Shown: positions 40,118-50,495 of the stretch, piece after piece | How positions within the stretch are numbered: position 1 is the stretch's first letter | Layout of the letters: each line of letters begins with the position of its first letter | Origin: Branchiostoma belcheri | Lineage: Eukaryota; Chordata; Leptocardii; Amphioxiformes; Branchiostomatidae | DNA: 64,000 bases | Reading direction: 5' to 3' | Assembly: GCF_001625305.1 (NCBI RefSeq) | Contig: NW_017802958.1 | Location: 62,001-126,000, forward strand | The notes under the pieces: model-generated | What the model was told of the DNA's origin: nothing | The model's input: the letters and a program-made list of their open reading frames with translations, nothing else | The model's database searches: none | Translations under genes and position numbers: made by a program

Positions 40118-40742
40118 ATGGTAAGGCCGGAGGATCAGGAACTCTCGTCAGTCTGGAAGAACATGAGGTTGGCAGGGAACAGTCAAGTGCATCTCACGAC
40201 ACAACTGATCATGAAGATGAAATACCAAGGAAAAATACCACCCCTGAGGATGAAAAAACTGAAAGTGCCCCTGGCATAAAATACTATCCCAAACCGTCAC
40301 ATCTATGCCTTATCAAAGAGCAACACTAGAGGAATATCTCAATAACTCCTCAATAAAACATGGTATTGTTTCTGCAAAAATCACTGCTATTGAAACCAAG
40401 CACCAAGCCACTTATAATGCCTGCATTACATCAAGCTGTCGCCAGGTCGTGCAGGAAGTACATAATAGCACATATTTTTGCCAAATATGTAAAATAAACT
40501 ATTCCTCATTTCATGTTGCATACAGGCTACCTGTTCAATTAACGGATGGTACAACTAATAGCTGGATAACAGCATTGGATTCTGCAAGTTGTCAGATTTT
40601 GAAAGTCAAGGCAAAAGTTTTCCGCATACTATCTGATGATGAAAGAAAACTAATCATTAATGATTTCCTGACCAACCACAGAGTTAGTGACTTCTACTTG
40701 CAAAAAAATGACATAGGTACTATCAGTTGCAGCAAATTTAAT
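40118..40742 (+). pseudogene. RPA1-like OB-fold/zinc-ribbon ORF, unit 1 copy
   Basis: After acceptor ttatcag the frame gives an acidic linker and, beyond a 1-bp loss near 40278, the segment homologous to the unit 2 ORF: HQATYNACITSSCRQVVQEV, YFCQIC, HVAYRLPVQLTDGTTNSWIT. The C-x4-C ... C-x2-C spacing is that of the zinc ribbon in the C-terminal DNA-binding domain of RPA70. Its C-terminus reads on as LQKNDIGTISCSKFN and then into the inserted CACTA-like copy B. Frameshift plus insertion make it a pseudogene. Confidence 0.6.
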
Positions 40743-41700
40743 CACGGCGGTCTGTCAGTACGGTATTCTTTCCCATTGCTACGCGCGTTCTAAAAGGTAT
40801 CGGGTTACAAGACGCTATTTTGGCCGATTTTGGCCTACCAGTAAAACACTTGAAAATAAACAAAAAGGATTTAATGGTAAATTTCATCAAATTAAAATGA
40901 AATTATTGCCTTAACATCCTTTTATATTAGCTGTTTATGTTAAATCACTGATTTTTCAAAATTTCGCTCCGAAAGACGATTTTTTTCGGGTTTCCGACCA
41001 CAAGTCATGTCATGTTTTTAGGCAAACATCGTTTTAACCTGGCTACAGATATTACCCCAGATTCCCGATTTTTATATTTTTCGACGACTAGGAATAAGAT
41101 CAAAAATCGTGTTTTAGGGATTTTTTAATTTCTGATTTTAAGTCTAGTTTTTGTCGACATATTGGTGAAAAAAATGATTTTTTTTACATTTTTCGCACTA
41201 AATTACCCATAATTCAAAATTGAGGCAATTTTTCAAAAATCCCTAAAACAAGATTTTCGAGACGACCGTAACGGTCATTTTGAGCCGTGAATGGGGTATG
41301 CTGGACTCTCCATGCTTGCAGGTTAAAACGAGTTTTGCAGACATGTCATATCGACCAAAAGTCTGCATTGTGTTATTCATACTGGCGTAAAGAATCATTA
41401 CAGTATTCAAGGTCACCCAAGCATACGACAGTAGCTTCGCTACATGTTACATGTCCACAAAAAATGATAGCGGACATGTATTGTCCACGAAACTGTTTGT
41501 ATCTATAGAAAAGTGTTGTTTTGTATCTGTTGCACGGCGCGGAGGCAGAAAGGCTTGTTTTGCCGCTTTATTGTAAATGACCGCAGGTAACCCCGAAATA
41601 GAACGCGGGTTCGATTCGAATTGCCCAGATCGAACACGATCGAACACAGTTCGGGTTCTATGGCATGTGGGAACTTTGCAACCCAGATTTTACCACCGTG
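40743..41700. mobile_element. CACTA-like non-autonomous transposon, copy B (958 bp)
   Basis: Homologue of 23693-24634; begins cacggcggt, ends accaccgtg, flanked by aat (40740-40742 and 41701-41703). In tandem unit 2 the corresponding site (gcaaatttaatacaagataat, near 43564) is empty, which proves the boundaries and the 3-bp duplication. Contains the same internal inverted pair (about 41107-41123 and 41236-41252). Confidence 0.9.
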
Positions 41701-42416
41701 AATACAAGATAATTCCATGTATCCCAAAATAAGGAACTTTTAGCTGCATAATGATCATGAAAAAAGACCTCATGCGTTATTTGGTTTGACTTGGTTTATT
41801 AATGTAATTACAAACTGCACAATACTCGTTGGCCACATGCAGTGGGGCTCAAGTTCGTGGCCCACATACAAGAAAATTTCAAGCACGTAAATTCGTAAAA
41901 GAAGACACACTGAGTTAACCTAAACAAATATGTAAATATTGTTTATTTCTTGCACAATCTGTCATCACCTGTTCCACCACCTGAACATGTGATAACCTGT
42001 GCAGTACTGTAACAATATCTATATTGGCGAATCCATAAAATAACAAAACTACCGCTGTGAATCCCATTAACTTTATTTCCTTTAACTTGGATCCCACTAA
42101 GATCTTTAAACGCTATGGCTTCTTCACATCGCTGTTGACGAGCGTAGGGTGGGATCATTACAAATGGACGAACATATAACACAACATATAAATCTTACAA
42201 CGGACCAAATTGACGGTGATTACTCAGTGAAAACCCATACTCAAGATAGCTGTAACATAGGCAAAACATTCAAGTTTTAACTAGCCTATAATGGTTGCTT
42301 CAGCAGATACTCAACAACGAACCCATCACCAACATAACAGACCCTAATCCGTTGATGGTAAAGTATATAATATATATATAATATTATATATATACATATA
42401 TAATATATTATATATC

Positions 42417-42436
42417 NNNNNNNNNNNNNNNNNNNN
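42417..42436. other. Assembly gap (20 N)
   Basis: Twenty Ns within TA-rich DNA at the junction of units 1 and 2; true spacing unknown. Confidence 0.99.
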
Positions 42437-44300
42437 ATCAATGCAGCACCACCACCCCGATTATATATAGGACCTCTCCTGCTTACATATAACTACTTTA
42501 GCGAGATATGTGTGATGGCAACTAATCCAAGAGTTTCCGGACAATAAGGCATTGCAGATTATTGTCAGGTTTGAAGACATGCAACAGCTTGGAGACCTTG
42601 CAAATCACAAGCAGAATATGTATATTTTTACAGTAACAGCCTTATAAGGTTGACAATAATAGTAATGATGATCATATGCAGGATGACAGGAACAGAGCTT
42701 TGCATTAGACCGGCCCAGTCAGTAACTTCCATGTTCGAAATCACGCGCCTACCTCGTGCAAACTGACCAATAGGAAGGCGAGAAAACCATGAGGTCCAAA
42801 AACGAGTCGAAACTCGTCCTCTCTGTCTCGAGCCCGGAGCGAAGAGGTTGTACTTTCTTTGTTTCCGGAGTCTTCGTTTCGTTAGCGGTCTTTAAATATA
42901 TTTCGTTCCCACGAAAACGCCAAACTATCCTACTCGTGAGGATAAATAAGTCTTATTCCTAATATCAGATGCGTAAGGCCGGAGGATCAGGAACTCTCGT
43001 CAGTCTGGAAGAACATGAGGTTGGCAGGGAACAGTCAAGTGCATCTCACGACACAACTGATCATGAAGATGAAATACCAAGGAAAAATACTGAAAGTGCC
43101 CCTGGCAAAGAAATACTATCCCAAACCGTCACATCCATGCCTTATCAAAGAGCAACACTAGAGGAATATCTCAATAACACCTCAATAAAACATGGTATTG
43201 TGTCTGCAAAAATCACTGCTATTGAAACCAAGCACCAAGCCACTTATAATGCATGCATTACATTAAGCTGTCGCCAGGTCGTGCTGGAAGTAAATGATAG
43301 CACATATTTTTGCCAAATATGTAAAATAAACTATTCCTCATTTCATGTTGCATACAGGCTACCTGTTCAATTAACGGATGGTGCAACTAATAGCTGGATA
43401 ACAGCATTGGATTCTGCAAGTTGTCAGATTTTGAAAGTCAAGGCAAAAGTTTTCCGCATACTATCTGATGATGAAAGAAAACTAATCATTAATGATTTCC
43501 TGACCAACCACAGAGTTAGTGACTTTTACTTGCAAAAAATGACATAGGTACTATCAGTTGCAGCAAATTTAATACAAGATAATTTCATGTATCCCAAAAT
43601 AAGGAACTTTTAGCTGCATAATGATCATGAAAAAAACCTCATGCGTTAATTGGTTTGACTTGGTTTATTAATTCATTAATGTAATTACAAACTGCACAAT
43701 ACTCGTTTGCCACATGCAGTGGGGCTAAAGTTCGTGGCCCACATACAAGAAAATTTCAAGCACGTAATTCGTAAAGAAGACACACTGAGTTAACCTAAAC
43801 AAATATGTAAATATTGTTTATTTCTTGCACAATCTGTCATCACTTGTTCCACCACCTGAACATGTGATAACCTGTGCAGTACTGTAACAATATCTATTTT
43901 GGCGAATCCATAAAATAACAAAACTACCGCTGTGAATCTCATTAACTTTATTTCCTTTAACTTGGATCACACTAAGATCTTTAAACGCTATGGCTTCTTC
44001 ACATCGCTGTTGACGAGCGTAGGGTGGGATCATTACAAATGGACGAACATATAAATACAGCATATAAATCTTACAACGGACCAAATTGACGGTGATTATT
44101 CAGTGAAAACCCATACTCAAGATAGCTGTAACATAGGCAAAACATTCAAGTTTTAACTAGCCTATAATGGTTGCTTCAGCAGATACTCAACAACGAACCC
44201 ATCACCAACATAACAGACCCTAATCCGTTGATGGTAAAGTATATAATATACATATAATATTATATATATATACATATATAATAATAATATATTATATATT
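42437..44300. repeat. Tandem unit 2
   Basis: Starts inside the unit because of the adjoining gap. Carries the intact RPA1-like ORF and empty sites for both insertions found in unit 1. It has an extra 260-bp GC-richer block (about 42665-42925) absent from unit 1. Ends in the same TA-rich sequence (44238-44307). Confidence 0.85.
42969..43547 (+). CDS. RPA1-like single-stranded-DNA-binding domain protein
   Basis: 192-codon open frame after an acceptor (aatatcag). Residues 1-50 are acidic and polar. From about 65 an OB-fold-like segment starts (LNNTSIKHGIVSAKITAIET). It continues with YNACITLSCRQ, then YFCQICKINY, then HVAYRLPVQLTDGATNSWIT and LSDDERKLIINDFLT. The C-x4-C...C-x2-C zinc ribbon inserted in an OB fold is the hallmark of the RPA70 C-terminal domain (replication factor A C-terminal). 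The frame ends early (LQKMT) because an A-run is one base shorter than in unit 1. Without that loss it would run about ten residues further. Lone RPA1-like ORFs in repeats are typical of some Helitrons; a host RPA1 paralogue is the alternative. Confidence 0.65.
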   Translation: MRKAGGSGTLVSLEEHEVGREQSSASHDTTDHEDEIPRKNTESAPGKEILSQTVTSMPYQRATLEEYLNNTSIKHGIVSAKITAIETKHQATYNACITLSCRQVVLEVNDSTYFCQICKINYSSFHVAYRLPVQLTDGATNSWITALDSASCQILKVKAKVFRILSDDERKLIINDFLTNHRVSDFYLQKMT

Positions 44301-44307
44301 ATATTTT

Positions 44308-44519
44308 TGCATGATTATTCGGCTTATTACAGATGGTGGTGCCTTTGCATATCAATACAGCACCACACTGCACCACCACTCGGATTATAGGACCTCTCCG
44401 GCTTACATATAACTACTTTTATAGCGAGATATGTGTGATGGCAACTCATCCAAGAGTTTCCGGACAATAAGGCATTGTACATTATCGTTTAGTTGTAAGA
44501 CATGCAACAGCTTGGAGAC
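44308..44519. repeat. Tandem unit 3, partial, joined to piggyBac
   Basis: Repeats the first 210 bp of the unit (hairpin region, agagtttccggacaataaggc, catgcaacagcttggagacc) and then switches to piggyBac coding sequence in place of gcaaatcacaagcag. Confidence 0.75.
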
Positions 44520-44925
44520 CTCACCGACTACTGGAGCACAGACGAGGTCCTGGAGACGCCATTTGTCCCGTCTATAAAGAGATTCGTTTCTCCTGATATA
44601 TATTTAAGTTCTTTCACCTTTGCGATAACGACACGTATCTTCCTCGTGATGATCCAAATTACAATCCGTTCCATAAGCTCGGTGATATTTACCCTACAAT
44701 TCTCCAACAGTTCAGTGATGTCTGGTCCCCAGGAAAGGACATTTGTATCGATGAGGGCATGGTAACTTTTGGGGTAATGTACACTTTCGCACCTACAATC
44801 CGGACAAGTACGGATTAAAGGCCTACCAGTTGTGTGATTCGAGCAATGGATACTGCTGTCGGTTTGAACTGTACGGAGGCAAAGGGAAAGAGCCATCAGC
44901 GAAGGGGTTGACACATGACTTCGTC
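44495..44925 (+). pseudogene. piggyBac transposase relic
   Basis: Frame 1: GDLTDYWSTDEVLETPFVPS, then SIKRFVSPDIYL. After a frameshift (about 44620) another frame gives PFHKLGDIYPTILQQFSDVW, then SPGKDICIDEGMVTFG and, after one more shift, KYGLKAYQLCDSSNGYCCRF and ELYGGKG. YWS.D...TP, the IDEgMv.F block with the first catalytic Asp, and K.G.K.y.LcdS..GY are the piggyBac (DDE_Tnp_1_7) signatures. At least two frameshifts and a missing C-terminus: dead copy. Confidence 0.75.
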
Positions 44926-45234
44926 ACACTCTTCACACATGTAGGGTTTCTCACCAGCGTAATTTCAGTCCTAGTCATACTACAGATATACTACTAGTGG
45001 GCAGATGACAAATAGTGAACCATATCACATATGTATTTAGTTTAGGGTCTCATATGCCAAATTTCGCTGTCCCATAGACTTACACCTTGGATAAGCTAGT
45101 GGTAGCTACCAGTCACAAGATGGAAGACACTGTAGTGTAAGAGAACAAAGATTGTTCGATGTTCCCCTCCTGATGACAATGATCAACAACTTCCTGTCAC
45201 AGCACTCCCAGAAAAACCCTAACTGCAGCCTTTA

Positions 45235-45834
45235 GTGCGCCATGCCGGCCTCTGGCAACATGGGCGAGACCCAGTACAAGTTCGAGGAGACTTTAACATG
45301 TACCAATTGTGGTTTCATGTTTGCTCCAGTGAAGCTGTACGAAGAGGCAGAGCGGTGCCCTGGCAGGACCAGGGGGCCAAAGCCTGCAAAAACGAACGTC
45401 AAGTTTGCTGTGGTTCTGACCATGGTCGGCATTGGGATAACGGGAGCCAAGACCCTGCTAAGCGGCATGGACATACGAACGCCAAGCATCTCCACCATGC
45501 AGAAGCTGGTGAATTCGGTCTGTGACAGCATGGAAACAATCCTGGAGACCTCCCTGTAGGAGAACAGAGGAAAGCTTCGCCGGATACTGAAGCTCCGCGG
45601 AAGAGAGGTCCCGGAGTGGGAACCGGTAGCAATAGATGGGACGGCGGATGGGTGCTATAATAACCCTTGCTACAATGGTGTGTCTCAACGGGCGACACAA
45701 GTAACCATGCCTTTCGAGACTGAGACCAACGGGAATCTGCTGATACACTTCAAGTCAGCAAATAAGTTGTGCCAGATCGGAGAGGGACAATGGGCGGATG
45801 GGGAGGAAAATCCTTCCCTGTGGCACCAATGACA
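45235..45834 (+). pseudogene. Mutator-like transposase N-terminal and first catalytic block
   Basis: One frame from 45242, broken only by a TAG at 45557-45559, encodes a zinc-binding start (TCTNCGFMF), KFAVVLTMVGIGITGAKTLL, STMQKLVNSVCDSMETILET, then VPEWEPVAIDGTADGCYNNP and VTMPFETETNGNLLIHFKSA. The AIDGT Asp is the expected first catalytic residue, and the fold order matches the Mutator-like transposase family of invertebrates, whose second acidic block appears in the separate relic at 16266-16850. The stop makes it a pseudogene unless the base is wrong. A coiled-coil exon candidate follows (45905-46034: KYKREMDLKSDKLQIEIARR, donor atcag|gtaata). Confidence 0.65.
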
Positions 45835-46369
45835 ACAGCTGTGTCAGAGTGTGTCCTCTGAAGAGTCAAGATCAGACAATGAGGGGGTAGGGGTTTCAAA
45901 ACTAGGTCCATTCCCTGGCAGTCTGACCTGTTCACGAAATACAAGCGCGAAATGGACCTCAAATCAGATAAACTGCAGATTGAAATTGCTAGGAGACTGT
46001 CCGTAAAAGTGGTGCCAATTCCACCATCATCAGGTAATAACAACCCGTCCCGTCAGAACAGGATGTTTGTAAAATGTTTTTGTCGGTGACAATCATTATT
46101 TATTTATTATACAATCTGACATCATAACATGTTTACAAACGGGTATCACAAAGCTGGAAACCGCCTTCTACATGCAGTGTTAGCATGTATTTTGGCCTGG
46201 AGCTGAAACACTTGAGAAAAAGTCTTCGCAAGGCCCTAAACTTTTTCCTGACATAAATGAACTATGTACGGCTATTTGCGGATGCAAAGTATCTTATACA
46301 GTTGCCAGTTATCTTATACATGGATTTTAAATGACATCATAATAGATGACTTCTTGTAGCCTAAAAGAC

Positions 46370-47030
46370 TGTGCCGACTTCTGGGGTTTTTACCCTCCCC
46401 CTTCTAGACTAGGGGAAGTGGTATCCTACGGTATTTAGGTCAGATTCCATATTTAGCGGGGGGCTAGCACTGCCCGGTACGGAGGCTCCTTTAGGCGTTT
46501 TCCGGCCGCGTTCTGAAGCCCTGTTAGGGGTTTTCGGGACTCGCATTCTAGTTTTTACCCGTTTTTATTAGCTAGTAATAGTAGAGGGTTGTATAACATC
46601 ATGCCCCCTGCGCTCTCTAAGTTCACTAGACAGAGAAGTGCAGGAATAACATTCCTGCTGAAGCAAGAGGCTCAGTTTGAGGATGTGATTCATCTTCTGA
46701 CGAAGCACGGTGTGAATCTTAAGACAGAGGTTGAAGGGATTCAGAACAAGGGTAACGGGAGGTGTGAGGTAACCTTCAACACCTCTGCCACCCTGAATAG
46801 GGTGGGGCTGTCCCTGTCCAGTGACCCGGACATAGATGTAGAATTAAAAGCCTTCAAAATCTGATTTCGAATTGATGGGGGAAATCTGCACTAGTTTTTT
46901 CAACTTGGAACATCCAGGGTAGCGTTAGTACAAAGTTTAGTGATGTAGAGTTTTGTAATTATTTTCGAAATAGCGATGTCATCTGTACTCAGGAAACCTG
47001 GGCAGACAATAGTAGGGTAATGGTTCGTGT
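46370..47030 (+). mobile_element. 5' end of a LINE (UTR, ORF1, start of endonuclease)
   Basis: A GC-rich leader (46370-46600) precedes ORF1 (46601-46864; LSKFTRQRSAGITFLLKQEA, NGRCEVTFNTSATLNRVGLS). Then, in a new frame, comes the N-terminus of an apurinic-type endonuclease: FSTWNIQGSVSTKFSDVEFC and SDVICTQETWAD. WNIqG and QETW are the metal-binding motifs that open LINE ORF2. The copy is cut at about 47030, before the RT; unusually for LINEs it is the 3' part that is missing. Confidence 0.65.
46601..46864 (+). CDS. LINE ORF1
   Basis: 88 codons from an ATG at 46601 (an in-frame earlier start codon is at 46589), ending TGA; about 35 bp separates it from the endonuclease frame. Composition suggests a small RRM-like fold (beta-alpha-beta: VIHLLTKHGVNLKTEVEGIQ, CEVTFN) as in RNA-binding ORF1 proteins; this is inference. 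Confidence 0.5.
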   Translation: MPPALSKFTRQRSAGITFLLKQEAQFEDVIHLLTKHGVNLKTEVEGIQNKGNGRCEVTFNTSATLNRVGLSLSSDPDIDVELKAFKI

Positions 47031-47686
47031 GTAGTGATTCTTGCAGTACCTGGACTCAACCAAGGAGACCACAACCCTAAGAATAAAACACAGTTGGCGA
47101 ATCATATAGTGTAAGTTTAACTTTGGCGACTTACAGCAAAAAACAGCAATCATTAATGGCTGTGACATCCAACAGGCTCATCTAATTCTAAGCTGAACCA
47201 GCCCCCACTGAGCCAAGGCACAGTCCCCGAAGTCTGGGTTTCCAAGAGGCTGGACAGCTGTAAGAATAGACCTAACCCTAACAACCAATGAGTTAGCTGG
47301 ATATTCAGCCACAAATAAAATTTAAGATGTTGAGTTAGAATTCCAGGAGCCATCCCTAGTCTGACACGTTAGCCCATTAGTAATACATATTTTACTGTCG
47401 TTACATACAACTCAGATGTTGCAAGCTGATATGAATTAATGCTTGACGTTCATTTTGTATGGATCGTTTCTGTGTATGGCTGCTGGTATGCTATATGGGA
47501 TGGTCCTCACAGCTAATCAATGTTGTTTGGTGCTCACATCAGGTGTCGCTGTAGAAAAAATATAAAGATAAGGAACAGAAATTAGTATCATTATACTGAA
47601 ACGTTTCTTGGAAGTTGGTAACGAACAGAAAACAAGGCATTATAGTTGGTCAGGATGGCTCTTGAAAAGATTAATGCCAGCGGTCA

Positions 47687-47840
47687 TGTAACAGCGAGTA
47701 TGTAGGCATCACTAACTATCCGCCCAAGGGATCCTGGATCTTTTGGGTGAATCGGTTTGTGCGCTGGTTGTGAGCTGGCGGCGCGGGTTCGATTCCCGGG
47801 GGTCAGAGTCAACCTTCGACTTACTCCTTTCTGTGTTACA
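47687..47840 (+). repeat. LTR, sense orientation (154 bp)
   Basis: TG...CA ends with an inverted terminal repeat (tgtaac/gttaca) and an adjacent primer-binding region. It contains ggttcgattcccggg, a B-box-like sequence, but not a tRNA. Confidence 0.8.
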
Positions 47841-47875
47841 TTGGTGTCGTTAGTGGGGCGGAACTTGGACGGGCG

Positions 47876-48226
47876 GTGGACAAAGGAAAATCAAACATGG
47901 CGACACGTGCACGTGCGGAGATCAAACTAGTGAAATTCTCCGGAAAGAAGACTGATTTCATTGCCTTGGCCAAACTACAACAGTGGCCTGTGGAGGATTA
48001 CTCGACTAATGGAGATTACTCGACTAATAATAATATTATGCTACATCTGGAGGGCCCCGCTTTAGAGTTTGCAGAGAGCTTAGGGGATAAGGTGACGTGT
48101 GAGCTGATAAATCTACATTTTGCCCTGTCTGATCGGTTCGAACCCGCGCCGTGCGACTGCGTGTCAGCTCACAACCAGCGCACAAACCGATTCACCCAAA
48201 AGATCCAGGATCTCTTGGGCGGATAG
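47876..48226 (+). pseudogene. Gag N-terminal fragment of the inverted-LTR element
   Basis: Open frame: RAEIKLVKFSGKKTDFIALA, a 15-bp tandem duplication (gattactcgactaat twice, 47997-48029), then MLHLEGPALEFAESLGDKVT and LSDRFEPA. This is the start of a gypsy gag capsid. After RFEPA the frame reads the antisense LTR (CDCVSAHNQRTNRF...) to a stop, so the C-terminal tail is not gag. Confidence 0.65.
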
Positions 48227-48255
48227 TTAGTGACGCCAATATACTCACTGTTACA
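48138..48255 (-). repeat. Inverted partial LTR
   Basis: Reverse complement of the 5' part of 47687-47840 with a few substitutions; lacks the last 40-50 bp (U5 side). Confidence 0.85.
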
Positions 48256-48259
48256 GTCA

Positions 48260-50117
48260 TATATCTAAAGCTTTAGTGGAAAACTAGCTCTACCATTCTC
48301 TAACTTAAAAATAAAATTTTAAAATGTATAAATCTTGTCAATATTTTCGTAAAGCTTGTTCCAAATGATTACACAGCATATACATACATACAATTACCAA
48401 GGAGGTTTGAAATTTTCTTGAAAGTACACAGTTCTCTCCACCAGGTAAACAAGATAATCTATCACAGATGTCAGCCGCGCCCAGCCTTACACATGGATCT
48501 TTGCAAGTTCTGTCGTGAAATGTAGTAAAAACGATCGTATCATTACCAGAATACTACAAGGCGGTTAAAACAAATGTAAACTGAAGATTGTGGACAAAGG
48601 GTTTGGACTAGGGGCAAAAGGTTTGGACTAACTGACATGGAGGCGAGAGACATAGTTTACAGAATACGTGGCTCAACTAATTTCATCCGATTTTCATCCA
48701 TAGGAACTTGTCGATATTTACATACGAGTAACCAGAGCATGCCAAAGATCCATTCTACGCAATGTTTACCTATACAAAAGCGACAATTTGTAAAGACAAA
48801 GGGATCTAAGAATGACCAACCTCTCGCTACCGCCCTTCCTCTCTAACTAAAGTTGGGTGGATATGCGACGGGAAATTCTGCCCATATCCATCCGCCGCGG
48901 AACTGGTAATGTCATGTTTACCAACAAAGAAATTATATACGAAACAAATATTAACAGACTAATTACTCAACAAATGTAAAACAATAACAAATTGAGGCAA
49001 ACACTTGAAAAGAGAGCAGTTGTTACGAGATGCTCCGTTCTTGTCCGCACTACTTTCTGGCGGCACTTGAGTACATCCTGTTCAACTTCAAGGATTGTAC
49101 TATGCTCCACCGAATATCACCCTCCAGACAGAACGTATCTTTTCGCCGCCATAAAGTAGTGCGAGACAAATAGGACGCTTTGTAATAATAACTGTGCCAC
49201 ATATGTTGTTAACTTGACATGTAAGCTACACATATTGGTATAAAAATTCTGTTTTGACAGAGTAGAGTCTATTTTTGCACTTTATGTGACCTTCCAGATG
49301 CCGAAGCGGATGGATATAATTGGTATTCTGCGATCGTCTGCAGCTTTGTAGCGTCAGTGCAGGGCGGCCTTTGCGAGGTAAGGTTCTGTGTTTGTTCGTC
49401 TCAGAATGTTTCTTCGAAAACATTTAGTTGTCGCACAGAATAGCTGTTTCTGAGTGTATTTGAGTTTGTAGCTGTTACTGGTGAGGGACCGTCCTTTTCG
49501 CAAGGGTCACTCACGCCGTTCAGCTCATGGCTTTTAGGCAGAAAATTAGAAAATAACTCGTGGCGTGGTGAATACATGGGCCGGGAAAACGGTGGTTTTG
49601 ACCGAAATTCTCGCTAATTAATGCCTTCAAAGTAGTCTATGTTGATTTCTTTACTGGACAATGTGACTGTGATGTAGTAGTGTCCGGGATATTTTACCTT
49701 TTACGCCAGTTTCTGTTGTATTTGGCTGGGTTCTTTGTTTACAAAAAATACTTATTGAATAATTCATACAGTGAGCACAAATTATAATCCGAAACTTCCA
49801 GCTTTGCCGCTGAGTTAGGTACACAGATAACTGCATACATAAAATAGTGTTAAGTTTTATCAGTTCCGTGCTTATAATGTCGTTTATTTTTATTATGAGA
49901 TTGAAAACAAAGCTGTAACGGACATTTATCTTTGGTATCTTAGAATGCCTATTAACTCTTAAATGCCATAGCTTGGACCACGAGGGACTATAAGATACGA
50001 GAGTTTTAAGATTTTTTTAAATGTGACAGGATGCATTGGTATGTGGACATTTGGCAACTATGCATATGTAATAGGTACCACATTGTGTAAAACTAAATGA
50101 AGATGTTTCTTTTGTTC
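48260..50117. other. Remainder of repeat R and non-coding DNA
   Basis: To about 49080 this is repeat R. Beyond it I see no gene; reverse frames at 49226-49423 and 49651-49836 have no support. Confidence 0.4.
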
Positions 50118-50209
50118 AGGTCACCCAGGGAGGCTTGTGACAAGATGGCCATGGGCGTGTCCACCTGGCACATGGGTCTGGTGATCCCTGAAGTCTACAT
50201 CAAGATATA
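50118..50209 (+). CDS. Possible terminal exon
   Basis: Acceptor tttgttcag, then in one frame REACDKMAMGVSTWHMGLVI and PEVYIKI-stop. Short, helical start, no family; upstream exon not found. Confidence 0.25.
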
Positions 50210-50394
50210 ACATCTCAGCATCCGTAGCAGAAACGCTGAGGAAACACTATTAGTCATTGATAGGAACAAAATTATTTGTTCTGTGAAACTTGACAGATGT
50301 TGATGGTTATTTGGGTGACAAAGTAGCAAACACTGACTGGGAATGGTAGAACATCCAACTTACTCAGGGTGTGTTAGTCAGGTTATCTTTAAAA

Positions 50395-50495
50395 GCTGTC
50401 AAGCCTCTTGGAAACCCAGACCTCGGGGACTGTGCCTCTGGCTCAGTGGGGCTTGTTCAGCTTAGATAGATGGGTCTGTTGGATGTTAATTCCAC
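50395..50495 (-). repeat. Fragment of repeat R, inverse orientation
   Basis: aagcctcttggaaacccaga...gtgcctctggctcagtgggg is the reverse complement of the central block of repeat R copies (about 31108-31205 and 47161-47260). Confidence 0.75.

Larger units (their letters stand above)
39470..42416. repeat. Tandem unit 1 (2.95 kb, with two insertions)
   Basis: Shares with unit 2 (42437-44300) and the partial unit 3 (44308-44519) a hairpin-bearing start (ggtggtggtgc...gcaccaccacc, 39487-39527), the agagtttccggacaataaggcattg block, the RPA1-like ORF, and a long non-coding 3' part ending in TA-rich DNA. Unit 1 alone has a LINE (39711-40045) and the CACTA-like copy B (40743-41700); removing them makes the units comparable in length. 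Confidence 0.85.
47687..48255 (+). mobile_element. Short gypsy-type retroelement with an inverted second LTR
   Basis: Left: a 154-bp LTR (47687-47840) running tgtaacag...ctgtgttaca, followed at once by ttggtgtcgttagtgggg, the usual gypsy primer-binding region. Then a gag start (47876-48140). Right: the last 118 bp (48138-48255) are the reverse complement of the first about 105 bp of the LTR (14-bp indel), so the element ends ...ctgttaca. The 4-bp duplication gtca flanks it (47683-47686 and 48256-48259), and repeat copy 1 shows the empty site. Both outer ends therefore are U3 ends. The switch to the inverted LTR coincides with a shared tcgaacccgcgcc-type microhomology in gag. Confidence 0.85.
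47089..49080. repeat. Interspersed repeat R, copy 2 (with retroelement insertion)
   Basis: Homologous to 31022-32500; the extra length is mainly the 573-bp insertion plus duplication at 47683-48259. Near its right end gcactactttctggcggc (49047) and gccgccataaagtagtgc (49146) form an inverted pair about 80 bp apart. Confidence 0.85.

Noticed and set aside
47781-47800. ggttcgattcccggg as a tRNA T-arm/B-box (tRNA gene or tRNA-derived SINE)
   Set aside because: No A-box or cloverleaf arms upstream; the sequence lies within a clearly bounded LTR and also appears in its inverted copy.
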